Shown here piece after piece: positions 11,498-22,593 of a stretch of 64,000 nucleotides of DNA. The notes under the pieces are model-generated. The model saw nothing but the letters and a program-made list of their open reading frames with translations, had not been told where the DNA came from and searched no databases. The first letter of the stretch is position 1; each line of letters opens with the position of its first letter. Made by a program: the position numbers and the translations under genes. The DNA comes from Hybos culiciformis (Eukaryota; Arthropoda; Insecta; Diptera; Hybotidae), in the NCBI GenBank assembly GCA_964007475.1, contig OZ023273.1, positions 77,227,737 through 77,291,736 on the forward strand, in the 5' to 3' direction.

Positions 11498-11998
11498 CAC
11501 CAATACCTCGCTTTGCGTTCATTTCGTTTTGCGTTTTTTCGAAGTTGCGTCGTTGCTGAATTAGTACTAATCTCACTTTGCGTCGTTGGATTTTCGTAGT
11601 TGCGTTGTTGTAGGTAGCAAACATTGGACCAATTTTTTGTCAAAGGGTGCCGAATTACGACATAGCTACTTCGGACTCATCCGACAGTGATTAATTTTTG
11701 TTTTTTTTTTAAATTAATGAAATCTTTTATTTTGTTTTAATTGAATTTGTTTTTTTTGTATGAATGTATATTGTATGTATGTATGTATATGTCTACAAAT
11801 AAATTTTTTTATTATTTTTGTTTTTTAAATGATTACATTTTTCAATTTTCTTCTTAAAAAGTAGTATTTTCGTAACCCTGGAACCTATCTTCGATCTTTA
11901 CATGGTTTGCAATAGAAAATCATAATTCACTTTGCGTCGTTTCAGTTTGCGTCGTGTTTTTTTGGAACGTAACCACGACGCAAAGTGAGGTATTGGTG
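11498..11998. mobile_element. 501-bp non-autonomous element with TA target site
   Basis: The termini CACCAATACCTCGCTTTGCG and its near-exact inverted copy (CACCAATACCTCACTTTGCG read from the other end) are flanked by TA at 11496-11497 and 11999-12000. The motif TTTGCGTCGT recurs several times near both ends. Copy B has no insertion at the corresponding place (about 35870). No transposase is encoded; short ORFs inside are incidental. A TA duplication suggests mobilisation by a Tc1/mariner-superfamily or similar transposase. Confidence 0.8.
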
Positions 11999-12000
11999 TA

Positions 12001-15000
12001 TTTTCAATAAATTTTACATATTGTAATACATATACATATTGCACAAAATTTATTAAAATTCTTAATTATATAAATACCATATTGAATTTATTGATTTAGA
12101 CTACAAAAGAGGCATGATTCATTCGAAATAATAAATTAATTACATTAATTTTTTATGGTATTTTGCTTACCTTATATAAAAGTATAATTACTTATTTAAC
12201 AAGGATTTATAATTCCATTAACAATTATTTAATGTCTCTAAAGCCGCTTTGTCACAAAAAACAGTAACAGGGAAATTATGTAATATTTCTGCCGCTGGGA
12301 ACACAAATAATTAAATTGATTTTATTCTTTTTTTAATGTAAAAAAAAGTCGTAAAAACTGAAATGACGGAATGAAAATAATGTGAAAATACAAATACTAT
12401 CTAATAAAAATTTATGGTAAATAAAATTTTGTTTCTGTTTCAGTTTCAACAAGGCTTTAAAAATTTAATTTTATTATATGATGTTTGAAGTTTTTTTTTT
12501 TTTTCAGAAATTCTTAAAAACTCATAATGAAATGTATGATAACAATACTGAGAATGATTTTGATAGTACGATGATTTTGAATTATATTTTCCCGAAAATA
12601 TCTCGTTTATGATGGTGATTATGTGTGCTTTCAGTTAATTTGGATGAGTTATAATCACGGTGACTATATTTTGAGACGAAAAAAAAAGGATATGTAAATA
12701 AAATTATTAAAAAATATAAATGTTAACTAGCATACATTTATTGAAATATTACTTAGATAATATAAATTAATAACTAAAATAGTCTTCTTGAAAATCACAA
12801 AAATAGTCTTCTTGAAAATCACAAACAAAATAAAGTACGTCTTCTTGACTAAAGTTAAGTTTACGATAATGATCTTAAAACTAGATGTATATATTTTTTT
12901 TATCAAAAACATTAATAAAAATTATGTTTTTACATTTTTTACAAAAATGTTTTTACATTAATAAAAATTAATTTTGATATTTTTGTATAGAATGTTTGTA
13001 TAGAACGAATTTGTTTCAGTTTCAGAATATGATTGTTTTTTGATAAAAACACTTTGAACTCAGCATAATCCATATCAAAACTGCACTTGTTACTTTTAGT
13101 TGACACTTTTGCACGTTTGCGCATAAGAAGCTGTGAGACAGATCCAAAATTCTTCAAGTTCTACTATATTTTTGTAATCAATATTTTTTCGAAATAACTA
13201 AATAATTGTAATAAAGACGAATAGTTATAATAGCAATTTGATTAAATGCATAATACATTAATTTAAAATATATCAAATATGTATTGTTTATTTAATTGTA
13301 TTAGTTGTAAAAAAAATGAATGAATTATGCCTTGGACAGACTGACACGATTAACATGTTCTTGATCAAATACATGTTAATTTTATGTTTTTGAAGTAGTT
13401 TTCCCATAGTAATAAAAACAAGAACAAGAACATGTTCTTGCCAAAACATGTTGTTATTAAAGGATGGGTTGAGTAATTTTTACAAATATTTCGTGAGGCA
13501 ATATCTGGAAGCCATTAATGTTCACTGGGGTATCATTTTTGACGTTGACTTTGACAATTTTATGTCGTATTCATTTGTAAACAAATGAAAAAAAAGTTTG
13601 TTATTGTTTTTTATTTTGAATTTGAATTGAATTTGTAGGTATATTGTATTGTTTACTTTTGTTTTTAAACTTGAAAAAAAAAAAAACAGATGTTTATCTG
13701 TTTTGTGAAACAAATTAAAGGTAGTCTGTTCGGTCGATTTTAATAACATGTCCATAACATGTTTTTTCTAAAAATTCTTTTGGTTCACTAAACAAATTTA
13801 TATTAATTAGTATGTATTAAGTCGAAATATCGAAAATTAAATGAATAAAAACTTAACAAAATGAGTTTCATTTAAAAAAAAAAAATATTCCCGCCAATAG
13901 ATACCAAAGCTCAGCAAATACAACAAATAATTTTATAAATTATCACAAAAAAAGTATCAGCAATACAAATAAAAAAACATACAATGTTTTTTTCTTTTAT
14001 ATTTTATTTTTTACTTTTTAGTTACAAGTAAAACACATACGATTCATGTTTTTTCTTTTAATTAATACTATAAAATTTTTTTTTTTTTTAATTTTACGAA
14101 ATTTAACCTACCACTTCAAATTCAAAATGGCTTCTAATTCTCAATTACAGTTAACATTTTTAAAAGCTTGGCTGTACTTTGTTTTTTAATTTTTTTCCAT
14201 ACAATTTTTTTTTTAATCCCGTCGAATTGTTTATATAATTTTACAACAGATGTTTCTATATTAATCGGAAAGAAGTAGCAACTTTTTTTATAATTCCAGC
14301 AATAAATAGTAAACCGAAGCCAAAATTATAAGCCAAATTATTGTAAATACAATTTACTTATTTTTTATTGGGTAATTGTTTACTATTGCTCCAATTAAAA
14401 AAAAAAGTTCTATTTTTTTCATGATATATCGTCGTCTCTTGCGTGACACCATGACAAAATCAACTTCAATAAAAAAAAGCATCTAACTAATAATAAAAAC
14501 ATATAAAAACTAACATCTAAAAACATCTAAAAAACATCTAATTATAGTTCGATTACAATTGAAATTATAAATAAACTCAATATTTATATTTAAAAATGCG
14601 AATTTATGTATTTCTTAAGAACTTATAAGCTGTAGAACATCGTTTTTTATTATCGTTTTTTATTATTTATTTATTTAATTCAAATTTACAAGTCCAAGCC
14701 AAATAGGCTTATAAATTTACGGGCTCAAAAAAAAAAGGTTAGTTTTAAAATATCATAAACTATCACATACAACTAATAAAGTAAAACGAAAAAAATAACA
14801 TTTTTGTATTTTTTGAGTTTTGACCCACCAAATCATTTTAAGTTTTTCAAACGATTAATAATATGCTGAGTTGTTCCAGAATACAACTGACATGCATAGA
14901 ATAAATGAGGCAAAATCAAAGCTTTTTAATTGTTTTTGTAAGTCGAATCGATTCGCCAATAAAGACTCTTAACTCGAGAGTAGTCTCACTATAAGTAGGA

Positions 15001-15112
15001 TATATTTTAAACAAAATGCTGGTAAAGAAAGATAGACTTTTAAACGATTGGGAACAAATAAAACAAATTTTAATTAAAAATCATGAAGGACAGTCTTCAA
15101 TTACTAGATCAC
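12001..15112. other. AT-rich non-coding region
   Basis: The first part to about 13150 is the 3' end of the duplication. The remainder is A/T-rich with ACATGTT-rich inverted motifs around 13340-13460. On the minus strand a TTGTAAATTTGAATTAAATA tail near 14660-14700 resembles a LINE 3' end. None of the short ORFs shows a recognisable domain. Confidence 0.5.
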
Positions 15113-15542
15113 TTTTTTTTCTTTTTTTTTTATTAAAGTTACCTTTTATACTATAAGAAGTATGGATTTGGTAATGAGGACAGGAAGTTTAGACAGGATT
15201 AAAAAGTGGGACAGTTAGTAGGTAATCATTTACACCTTTCTAAAAGCGGCGCAAGTCGTAAATCAAGCGTCCACCAGCTGTCGGGAACAACTTTAATGGG
15301 AGAGCATTCCACATTTCAGAGGTGCGAATTGAAAACGAATCTCCGAAAATTATATAAAAATGCATAGAATCATGTATTTTCCGCAACAAAAACCGTCCAA
15401 TGACGCTTTTACTAAAATCAATGCCTTTTGGGATTAAAATTTTTTTAAAAGAGAAAAAAAAAATTTTTTAATTTAATTTTTTTATTTTTAATTTTTATTT
15501 ATTTATATTTTTTTATTTCTAATTTCTTATTTTATTTCGCTT

Positions 15543-15610
15543 ATGCCCTCTTCGGGATTCGAACCTCGGTCTTTAGCATTTCAACCGAACACTGTACCAT
15601 TAGGCCATAG
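15543..15610 (-). ncRNA. tRNA-like sequence with A and B boxes, unit 1
   Basis: On the minus strand TGGCCTAATGG (15607-15597) fits the pol III A box and GGTTCGAATCC (15565-15555) fits the B box. The acceptor arms do not pair, so this is a tRNA-derived sequence (SINE head or pseudogene), not a working tRNA. A second copy lies about 126 bases away. Confidence 0.6.
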
Positions 15611-15668
15611 TAATAAAATTATTCATGTTCACAAATTAGAAAATATAAATATCGTATACTCTTTTCTT

Positions 15669-15736
15669 ATGCTTTCTTCGGGATTCGAACCTCGGTCTTT
15701 AGCATTTCATTCAACCACTCTACCATTCGGCCATAA
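15669..15736 (-). ncRNA. tRNA-like sequence with A and B boxes, unit 2
   Basis: On the minus strand the A box is TGGCCGAATGG (15733-15723) and the B box GGTTCGAATCC (15691-15681). Between the boxes it shares AATGCTAAAGACCGA with unit 1. No paired acceptor stem is visible. Confidence 0.6.
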
Positions 15737-17320
15737 AATTAAAATTATTCAAATATTTTAATTCAAGAATTTTTGGAATAACATTAATTCTCTTGGTACT
15801 AAAAATTATGTCTCTGGGCATAAAAATTATGCCTCTGGGCATAAAATTTAGTACGCCTTTTTTGGCTCAGTGTATCACATCTGAGAATTTTTACGTAATA
15901 TGGGTGTGACGTGTTTGGCGTGAAAATACTTGAAGTTGAGGAAGTAGGACCTTTACTTCCAGGGAACACGTTTGCATTCCAACAAGGTATAAAAAATGGA
16001 AAGTGAACCTACATTACGACGGTGGTTGAGTGATGTTAATGAGCTGGTGGTTTGGTGATTGTTTATCAATCTAATAGCCCTTCTCTGAACTTTGTCCAGG
16101 TATTGGAGATGGGTTTTGGAAGCACCAGCCCAGATATGCGAATTGTATTCTAATTTTGGTCGTATGTAAATGTTTAAGAGATCAGAGGGGGAAAAGTATT
16201 GTTTACATCTTTTTAAAAAAGCAAGACATTTCCCTGCGTTTTTTACTGTTTCGAAAATATGAATTTTCCAGCTTAAATCGCTACTTATTTTCGAACCTAA
16301 AATGTCAAGGCTTCCAGATTTGGCCATACTTTCTCCTTGAAAATAAAATTGGGAAGACCCATTGAGCAATTTTTCAAAGGTCGTGGTTTATGCTATTCGA
16401 GCGAAAACCATATTGCTGGTCACTTAGCAATTTGTTGCTTTCTAGGTATTTTTTAACTTTATTATTAATGAGAGATTCCATGACTTTGGAGAGAATAGAA
16501 GTACGCGCAATAGACCTGTAGTTTGAGGGATCGCATTTATCGCCCTTTTTTTGGAATAGGCATAACTTTCCACTTGGTGCGGTAAATGCCAAGTGAATAT
16601 GAAAGTGAATATGAAAGATAGAAAAGGTTTAGCCAGAACAGAGGCGGTATGTTTTAGGACCACAGCCGGAATACCATCAGGGCCAATTGACTTTTTCACA
16701 TTCAGATTTTTGAGAGCTTTTAAAACAGCACGTTGCCTTAAGTAAACTCTTCCAAAAGAAGAGTTTACTGGAGGCAAGACTGATGGATCTTGAGCTGAAG
16801 CTGCAAGTGTTGAGTTTTCACTAAACAGTTTTGCAAACAGATAAGCCTTCCCAACCGAATCTGATATGATCCGGTCACCATCTACAAGGGGAGGAAAAGA
16901 TGTAGACGAACAAAAGTTTTGTTGTACAATTTTAGCGAAGGTCCAAGAGCTTTTGCTATTTTTAGGAAGGTTTAATATTTCTTGACGCTTCCTCTAGGTA
17001 TACAAAACCTTCTGTTGGCAACAAATATTTTTGACCTCTCGCCAGCACTTCAGTGAATTTAAAGAATTGTTTGTTCTTACTCACGAAAAGCATTATTCCT
17101 ATCGGCTATGGCCTTTGCACAGGTGTCATTGAACCACGGATTTTTAGTATTCGTTTTATTTTGAACCTTTTTATGGGGTATGAAAAGTTTCATCCCTAGA
17201 AGAATACTTTCAGTAATGACAGCCGTTCAAAGGTCAACATCCCTCTCCAAGAAGCAACGAGACAGATCCATCCGTCCAAGAAAACTGGCGGGCCCATCCC
17301 AATCAGCTTGCGAATTTTAA

Positions 17321-17661
17321 AATAAATCAATGCGTCAATCCCTATAATTTTTATAACGATAGCAATAATGTAAATTATGAAAAAATACAGATTTTGAAAA
17401 AGCATTAGTATTAGATTTTGAAAAAGCATTAGTATAAAAGCATTAGTATATATATGCCTCTAATTACGCTAAAGACATCGGTCGAACTCATACAAAATTA
17501 TCGAATTATGTGCGAAATAATCATTATGTGCGAATAAATCAATGCGTCAATCCCTATAATTTTTATAACGATAGCAATAATGTAAATTATGAAAAAATAC
17601 AGATTTTGAAAAAGCATTAGTATTAAATTTTGAAAAAGCATTAGTATAAAAGCATTAGTAT
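17321..17661. repeat. 212-bp tandem repeat, second unit split by a hAT element
   Basis: AATAAATCAATGCGTCAATC starts at 17321 and again at 17533, a 212-bp period. The first unit is complete (17321-17532). The second runs 17533-17661, is interrupted by the hAT element, and resumes at 20286-20365. Shorter AAAAGCATTAGTAT repeats lie inside each unit. Confidence 0.85.
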
Positions 17662-20277
17662 TAGAGTTGGCAGCTCGAGCTACTCGGCTCGAGCTAGCTC
17701 GAGCTTAATCGTCTAAAAAGAAACCGATAAAGCTCGAGTTTCTCTACGAAAAAGCTCGAGCTAAAAAAAATTAAATTTAGCACATATTCAACCTGAAACT
17801 TTTCGTAAACCCGAACCAATAGCTCCAATATTCAAATTTTTTATGTAACATTTGCTCCTAACTTCAACTACTACATTTGCTGTTAACTTCAACTATCGAC
17901 GATAGGCTAAAATTTAATATTTTTTTATTTAGGTGATTTCCCGTGTTACAAGTATTTTAGTTGTTTTTTGTTTTTTGTCCAGTTTTTCTATATCAACATA
18001 ATATTTAAAAGTGAAATCAATTTTAGTGGAAAGAATTGAATTACTAGATAATAATATTTTAAATAGTTGTGTTTTTAATTAAGTTAAATTAAAGATATAT
18101 TTGAAGGTCCCTAAGATGGAGTCCGAGGTATGGAAATATTTTAACAAAAACAGTGCAGAGGAAAAAGCAATTTGTAGTAAATGCAACAAAATTTTATCTT
18201 GTAAAGGTTCGACTACATCAAGCTTGATTCGCCATTTGGAAACTATACATAAAATTAAAAGAAAATCTGTAAGCGAAAATATAGAAAACAATAATCCAAG
18301 CACATCATCAGAAGCATACGTACCTGTAACAAAAAAGCAAAAGGTAGAACCACAGGGATTAATGACAAAATTTTTGAAAAAAGCATCAATGGCTGAAATT
18401 TTGGCAAAATTGGTTGCAATGGATGGACTTTCGGTTAATAGTATTGTAAAAAGTTCTTTCATACGAGAATCATTTTCACGACAAGGCTACTCTCTACCAA
18501 AAAATAATAAAACTATAATGAAATTGGTTATGGAATTTTACAACGTAAAAAAGCAAGAGTTGACTGAATATTTTCAAACTATGATAAGAGAAAATAAAAA
18601 ATTTAGTTTGACATTAGATGAGTGGTCGAGTAAAAGAAATCGGCGATATATTAATGTAAATTTGCATGTAACTGATGAAAAACAGTATAATTTAGGACTA
18701 GTACGTATTTATGGTAGCTGTCCGGCTGAAAAAGCAGTAGAGCTAGTTAAAAAAAAACTAAATGAATTCAGCTTAAATTTTAGTCACATTGTTGGATGTA
18801 CAACAGACGGAGCCGCGGTAATGGTAAAGTTTGGTCGTTTAATTCCGGTCGCACATCATCAACTATGCTACAACCACGGAATTCACTTAGCAGTTATGGA
18901 CGTTCTCTGTGGAAAATCTTCTGAATTTATAGTAATGGAAAACATGAGTGAAGATTATTGTGACAGTGAAACTGATGATTCTATTGGAAGTGAAAGTGAT
19001 GATAAAAATGACGATGAGGTTATGATATCAGTAGACCACCAGCCTTTACGGTTTCGAGAAAATTATAAACATCTTTTAGAAAAAGTTCGAAAAATTGTAA
19101 AATTATTTAAAGTTTCGCCATTAAAAAATAATATTTTACAAAATTATGTTAAAGATGAATATGGTGGAGGTAAAGAATTAACTGTACTGTTAGACTGCCG
19201 AACACGTTGGAATTCAATTCAAATAATGCTTGAAAGATTTCTGAAAATGAAAAACAGTATTAAAAAAGCTTTAATTGATTTACAGCTAGAACATTTATTT
19301 GTTAAAGATGATGAAGTTGCAGATATTGAAAGTCTTTCAAATACATTAAAACCAATTAAAATGGCAGTCGAGGAATTAAGTAGGCGCAATATCAACCTTC
19401 TTACCAGCGAAGGCGTTTTAAAATTTTTATTCGAATCATTAGAAACTCAACAAACTGTTATAGCAAAATCAATGCTAGTAGCATTGAAATTACGTCTTGA
19501 AGAACGAAGAAACAAGAATATTATCTCTACAATTAATTTCCTACAGAATCCATCAACATTAAAAGACAGCTTGACATTAGGATTTGATGGCTTTTTTAAA
19601 CTGAATAATAAAACTGAAATTATTAAAAGTATCAAAGAAATAGCTTCAAAGGTTTTTACAACAAGTGCTAGTGCAGTGGAAGTGGAAGTTTATTCGGATG
19701 AGGACAAAGATGATGATGTACAAAATTCTAAAGTTTCATTATCAGAAAAACTTAAAATGAACATTGAAAATTGTTTAAAACCAATGAGTGTTAAAGAAAA
19801 AACAAACCAATCTTACCTGAAAGAAATAAATATGTTTGAATGTACTGGTATAATTACTCCCAACTTAAACAAAATCTTTGAATATCTTAAAACTATTCAG
19901 CCTACATCTACCGAAAGCGAAAGGGTTTTTTCAATGGCCAGCACCTTGGTAACAATAAAGAGGCAAAAACTAAATGATAATAGCATCAATGCCATTTTAT
20001 TTTTAAAAAGCTATTTTATCAAAGCTAATTAAACATTTGATTTTTTTAATTTACTTTATTACATTTTATTTAGTACTATCACATTGAATTTGAATTTATG
20101 AACTTAATAAAATATAATTTTTTTTGATAACTATATCCAACATATATGTTTTTTTTTTGAAATTGTAGGAATTAAAATCCTTTCATGAAAGCTCGAGTAG
20201 TTCGAGCTACCCGAGCTCGGAAGAAAAAATGCTTGCCAGCTCGAGCTCGAAAAAAGTGTCGGGTTTTGCCAACTCTA
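17662..20277 (+). mobile_element. Structurally complete hAT transposon, 2616 bp
   Basis: The terminal inverted repeat TAGAGTTGGCA begins at 17662 and its inverse TGCCAACTCTA ends at 20277. A perfect 8-bp duplication ATTAGTAT flanks it (17654-17661 and 20278-20285). One long transposase ORF lies inside. GCTCGAGC-type sub-terminal motifs cluster at both ends, about 17672-17765 and 20185-20252, in the positions of hAT transposase binding sites. Complete ends, exact target duplication and open ORF point to recent transposition. Confidence 0.93.
18116..20032 (+). CDS. hAT transposase with BED zinc finger
   Basis: The 638-residue product catalyses cut-and-paste transposition of the surrounding element. 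Residues about 3-50 form a BED-type finger (CSKC then HLETIH). The RNase H-like core has TLDEWSSKRNRRYINVNLHV with a candidate catalytic Asp, followed by GCTTDGAAVM with a second. The C-terminus carries the hAT dimerisation region with PTSTESERVFSMASTLVTIK. An acidic insert (residues about 285-310) sits before the C-terminal half. The ATG at 18116 is used; the frame is also open upstream from a TTG at 18101, but the BED finger and MESEVW start favour 18116. No frameshift is seen. Expression cannot be judged. Confidence 0.9.
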   Translation: MESEVWKYFNKNSAEEKAICSKCNKILSCKGSTTSSLIRHLETIHKIKRKSVSENIENNNPSTSSEAYVPVTKKQKVEPQGLMTKFLKKASMAEILAKLVAMDGLSVNSIVKSSFIRESFSRQGYSLPKNNKTIMKLVMEFYNVKKQELTEYFQTMIRENKKFSLTLDEWSSKRNRRYINVNLHVTDEKQYNLGLVRIYGSCPAEKAVELVKKKLNEFSLNFSHIVGCTTDGAAVMVKFGRLIPVAHHQLCYNHGIHLAVMDVLCGKSSEFIVMENMSEDYCDSETDDSIGSESDDKNDDEVMISVDHQPLRFRENYKHLLEKVRKIVKLFKVSPLKNNILQNYVKDEYGGGKELTVLLDCRTRWNSIQIMLERFLKMKNSIKKALIDLQLEHLFVKDDEVADIESLSNTLKPIKMAVEELSRRNINLLTSEGVLKFLFESLETQQTVIAKSMLVALKLRLEERRNKNIISTINFLQNPSTLKDSLTLGFDGFFKLNNKTEIIKSIKEIASKVFTTSASAVEVEVYSDEDKDDDVQNSKVSLSEKLKMNIENCLKPMSVKEKTNQSYLKEINMFECTGIITPNLNKIFEYLKTIQPTSTESERVFSMASTLVTIKRQKLNDNSINAILFLKSYFIKAN

Positions 20278-20652
20278 ATTAGTATATATATGCCTCTAAT
20301 TACGCTAAAGACATCGGTCGAACTCATACAAAATTATCGAATTATGTGCGAAATAATCATTATTAATCAGTAGAATATAATAATACTAAACTAATATTAA
20401 ACTTCAACGCTTGAAATATTTTTGAACGAATATGGTTTTTATGATTTACTTAAAAGGCAAAATAGATTAATTAACCAATGGGACGATGCGTTATCGTCGC
20501 CTATTGAATTATGGCAGGAATAACAACTGGGAATCCAAATATGTATCGAATGTCACGGAAACTTTGGAAAATGTCAGAATAGTAAGTTAACTGGAAATTT
20601 CAATTTCGACGTAATATTGTATTTTCAAGATTATTATAAATTGAGACATGTA

Positions 20653-22276
20653 CAGCTATGGAAATGAACTTAGCACACTTAAGAAAATAAAATAACGTCC
20701 TTCAAATCTCAGCAATGAAAAAACAAAACACTTTACAAACAATTTTTTTTTATATTTCGGGGTCTATTTTAAAAAATAAAAACAAAAAATCAACAAAAAT
20801 TCATTCAAAAAAGAAAATCAAATATTTTAAAAAAAATTATAACAATTCGGCCTGGAAATTAACTTAGCACAATATTTATTATTTGTTTCTACAGTATATT
20901 TCGTGTCTTAATAATGAGCCTTTTTTTTAATATTTTGTGCTGTATCCTTGGCTTTTTATAACTGCGTGGCATCTCCGCGGCATACTCTCAATTAGAGCTT
21001 GACACCGTTCAAGGGGAATCGAATTCCATGCTTGAACGGTTGCCAACCATAGTTGGTCGAAATTTGAAAATTTTTCACCTCTGAGTTGCTCTTTCACATC
21101 ATTCCATAAGTTTTCAATGGGATTGAGGTCGGGGCTTTGCGCTGGCCAGGCTAAAAGATTGATTTTCTCGGTGGAAAACCAATTTTTAACCGACCTGGCA
21201 GTATGTTTCGGATCATTATCCTGCATGTAAACCCATTTTAGAGGCATGTTGTCAAAAGAATAAGGCTCCATTTCATTCTTCATGATTTCTAAATATTGGT
21301 ATTGATCCATATGGCCTCGAATTCGTACTAGGGGACCAATGCCGCGCCATGAAAAAGCTCCCCAAACCATTATACCGCCGCCAGAATGTTTAATTGTTTT
21401 GAGGGTGTATCTGGGATTAAACTCCTGTCGTTTTGGTCGATGGACAAATGTTTTTCCATCCGGTCCGAACCGATTAAACTTTGTTTCATCACTCCAGAGT
21501 ACGTTTTTCCAAAAAGAGAGCGGTTTATGAAGGTGTTCCTTAGCAAATTTTAATCTATCTCTTTTATTTTTTTTTGAAATAAGAGGTTTTTTTCTGCTAA
21601 CGCGTCCGAATAAATTTTTTTCGTTTAAACGGTTTCTTACTGTTCTGGAGGTGATTGTTACATCGAATTCTTCTTTAATTTCGACTTGGATCTCTCTCGA
21701 TGACTTGAATGGATCAATCTTAGCTTTTCTAACAATAGATCTATCCATCAATTCAGTTGTTTTTCTAGGCCGGGGGCGAGGTTTTTTGTTATGGAACAAG
21801 TACTGGGGGTCTTGTTCTACCATACGGAGGGCATTGTAAACCATCTTTCGTGATCGGCCAATTGTTTTTGCGATTTCAGATGGGTTATAGCCGTCTTTAT
21901 ATAATTTATTTATTAATCTCCGTTCTTCGGGAGTACTGCACTTTTTTTTCGCCATTTTTTTTAATTAAACTTAATAAAATTTATTAAAAGTTAAAAAAAA
22001 AAATTTAGGATCTCTTGTCGGGCTCAAATTTTTAGTAAAAGTGATAAAAAATTCAATTGTGCTAAGTTTATTTCCAAGATTAATTCTTATTGTTTCCAAA
22101 AATAATTTTTTGTTCCATTGTTTTCTGAATTGATATTGTTCTAGTGTTTTTTTATTGTTTATAGTTTGTTAACTATTAAAAAAAAAATTGTGCAATGCAA
22201 TTTTTGTAGAAAATTACAGGAATATAAAGGATTTTATAATTTTTTTCTAAGTGTGCTAAGTTCATTTCCATAGCTG
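20653..22276 (-). mobile_element. Structurally complete Tc1-like element, IR/DR type, 1624 bp
   Basis: TA duplications lie at 20651-20652 and 22277-22278. Outer inverted repeats begin CAGCTATGGAAATGAACTTA. Inner copies of the same motif lie at 20853-20872 (TGGAAATTAACTTAGCACAA) and 22056-22076 inverted, about 200 bp in from each end, as in Sleeping Beauty-like IR/DR elements. A full-length transposase ORF is present. Confidence 0.93.
20927..21955 (-). CDS. Tc1-like DD34E transposase
   Basis: The 342-residue product, the usual Tc1 length, is uninterrupted. An N-terminal paired-like helix-turn-helix DNA-binding region (residues about 1-110, with NPSEIAKTIGRSRKMVYNAL) precedes a basic PRPRPRKT hinge resembling a nuclear localisation/AT-hook-like linker. 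The catalytic domain has WSDETKF (first Asp), MQDNDPKHTA (second Asp) and SPDLNPIENLW (Glu); I count 34 residues between the second Asp and the Glu, so DD34E. The start ATG at 21955 opens MAKKK. Catalytic completeness and intact repeats make this a candidate active copy. Confidence 0.94.
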   Translation of the reverse strand: MAKKKCSTPEERRLINKLYKDGYNPSEIAKTIGRSRKMVYNALRMVEQDPQYLFHNKKPRPRPRKTTELMDRSIVRKAKIDPFKSSREIQVEIKEEFDVTITSRTVRNRLNEKNLFGRVSRKKPLISKKNKRDRLKFAKEHLHKPLSFWKNVLWSDETKFNRFGPDGKTFVHRPKRQEFNPRYTLKTIKHSGGGIMVWGAFSWRGIGPLVRIRGHMDQYQYLEIMKNEMEPYSFDNMPLKWVYMQDNDPKHTARSVKNWFSTEKINLLAWPAQSPDLNPIENLWNDVKEQLRGEKFSNFDQLWLATVQAWNSIPLERCQALIESMPRRCHAVIKSQGYSTKY

Positions 22277-22360
22277 TATGTATAATGTAATTACGAAGAA
22301 AAATTAAAAAAAAACTTTTGATAAAAATTTCTTAATTTTTATAAATTATTACTAGAAAAA

Positions 22361-22590
22361 ACACACAAAGCAGTCATAGGAACTGCCGAAAGAAGTTTAT
22401 ACTTAAAAGCTTTAAACTATGAACTAACAATGGCTACAAATAATGGACTGCTTTTGGACTGATGGATTGATTTTTATTTTAATTTACATTTCGTACTGAG
22501 CAGCCCATCATTTGTAGCCACTGTTATTTCATAGTTTAAAGCTTTTAAGTATTAACTTCTTTCGGCAGTTCCTATGACTGCTTCGTGTGT
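22361..22590. repeat. 230-bp imperfect palindrome (fold-back end)
   Basis: The left arm starts ACACACAAAGCAGTCATAGG and the right arm ends with its inverse, CCTATGACTGCTTCGTGTGT. Arms of about 63 bp pair almost fully (22361-22423 with 22528-22590), and an inner pair around GGCTACAAATAATGG continues toward the centre. A close copy lies at 55091-55318. Confidence 0.9.
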
Positions 22591-22593
22591 TTT

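Larger units (their letters stand above)
6338..13150 (+). repeat. Segmental duplication, copy A
   Basis: Sequence from 6338 to about 13150 is closely matched in the same orientation by 29817-36885. The shared block holds a LINE remnant, the 5' flank, the F-box gene and its 3' flank. In the compared 5' flank (8041-9190 against 32740-33880) I counted roughly 16 substitutions in about 1.2 kb plus a few indels. Copy A alone carries the gypsy element, a MITE at 10886-11268 and the element at 11498-11998; copy B alone carries the insertion at 30031-31263. End points are approximate. Confidence 0.9.
15113..17160 (-). pseudogene. CR1/Jockey-like LINE, decayed, without its RT active site
   Basis: The minus strand shows, 5' to 3', the pre-RT linker (NPWFNDTCAKAIADRNNAF near 17130), RT fingers (KSIGPDGIPAVVLK near 16680; KGDKCDPSNYRSIARTSILS near 16530; QQYGFRS near 16400), then a jump to the RT thumb and C-terminal region (RPKLEYNSHIWAGAS, LDKVQRRAIRLI) at 16369-15953. 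The palm with the Y-x-DD motif is missing by a deletion near 16370-16380. The C-terminus resumes at about 15345-15140 with a TSEMWNALPLKLFP segment and ends in an A-rich tail opposite 15113-15137. The stretch 15430-15850 looks like a later insertion. Frameshifts occur throughout. Confidence 0.82.

Noticed and set aside
15543..15736. Functional tRNA genes
   Set aside because: A and B boxes are good, but acceptor and anticodon stems do not pair.
18079..18462. 127-codon minus-strand ORF
   Set aside because: Antisense shadow of the hAT transposase BED region.
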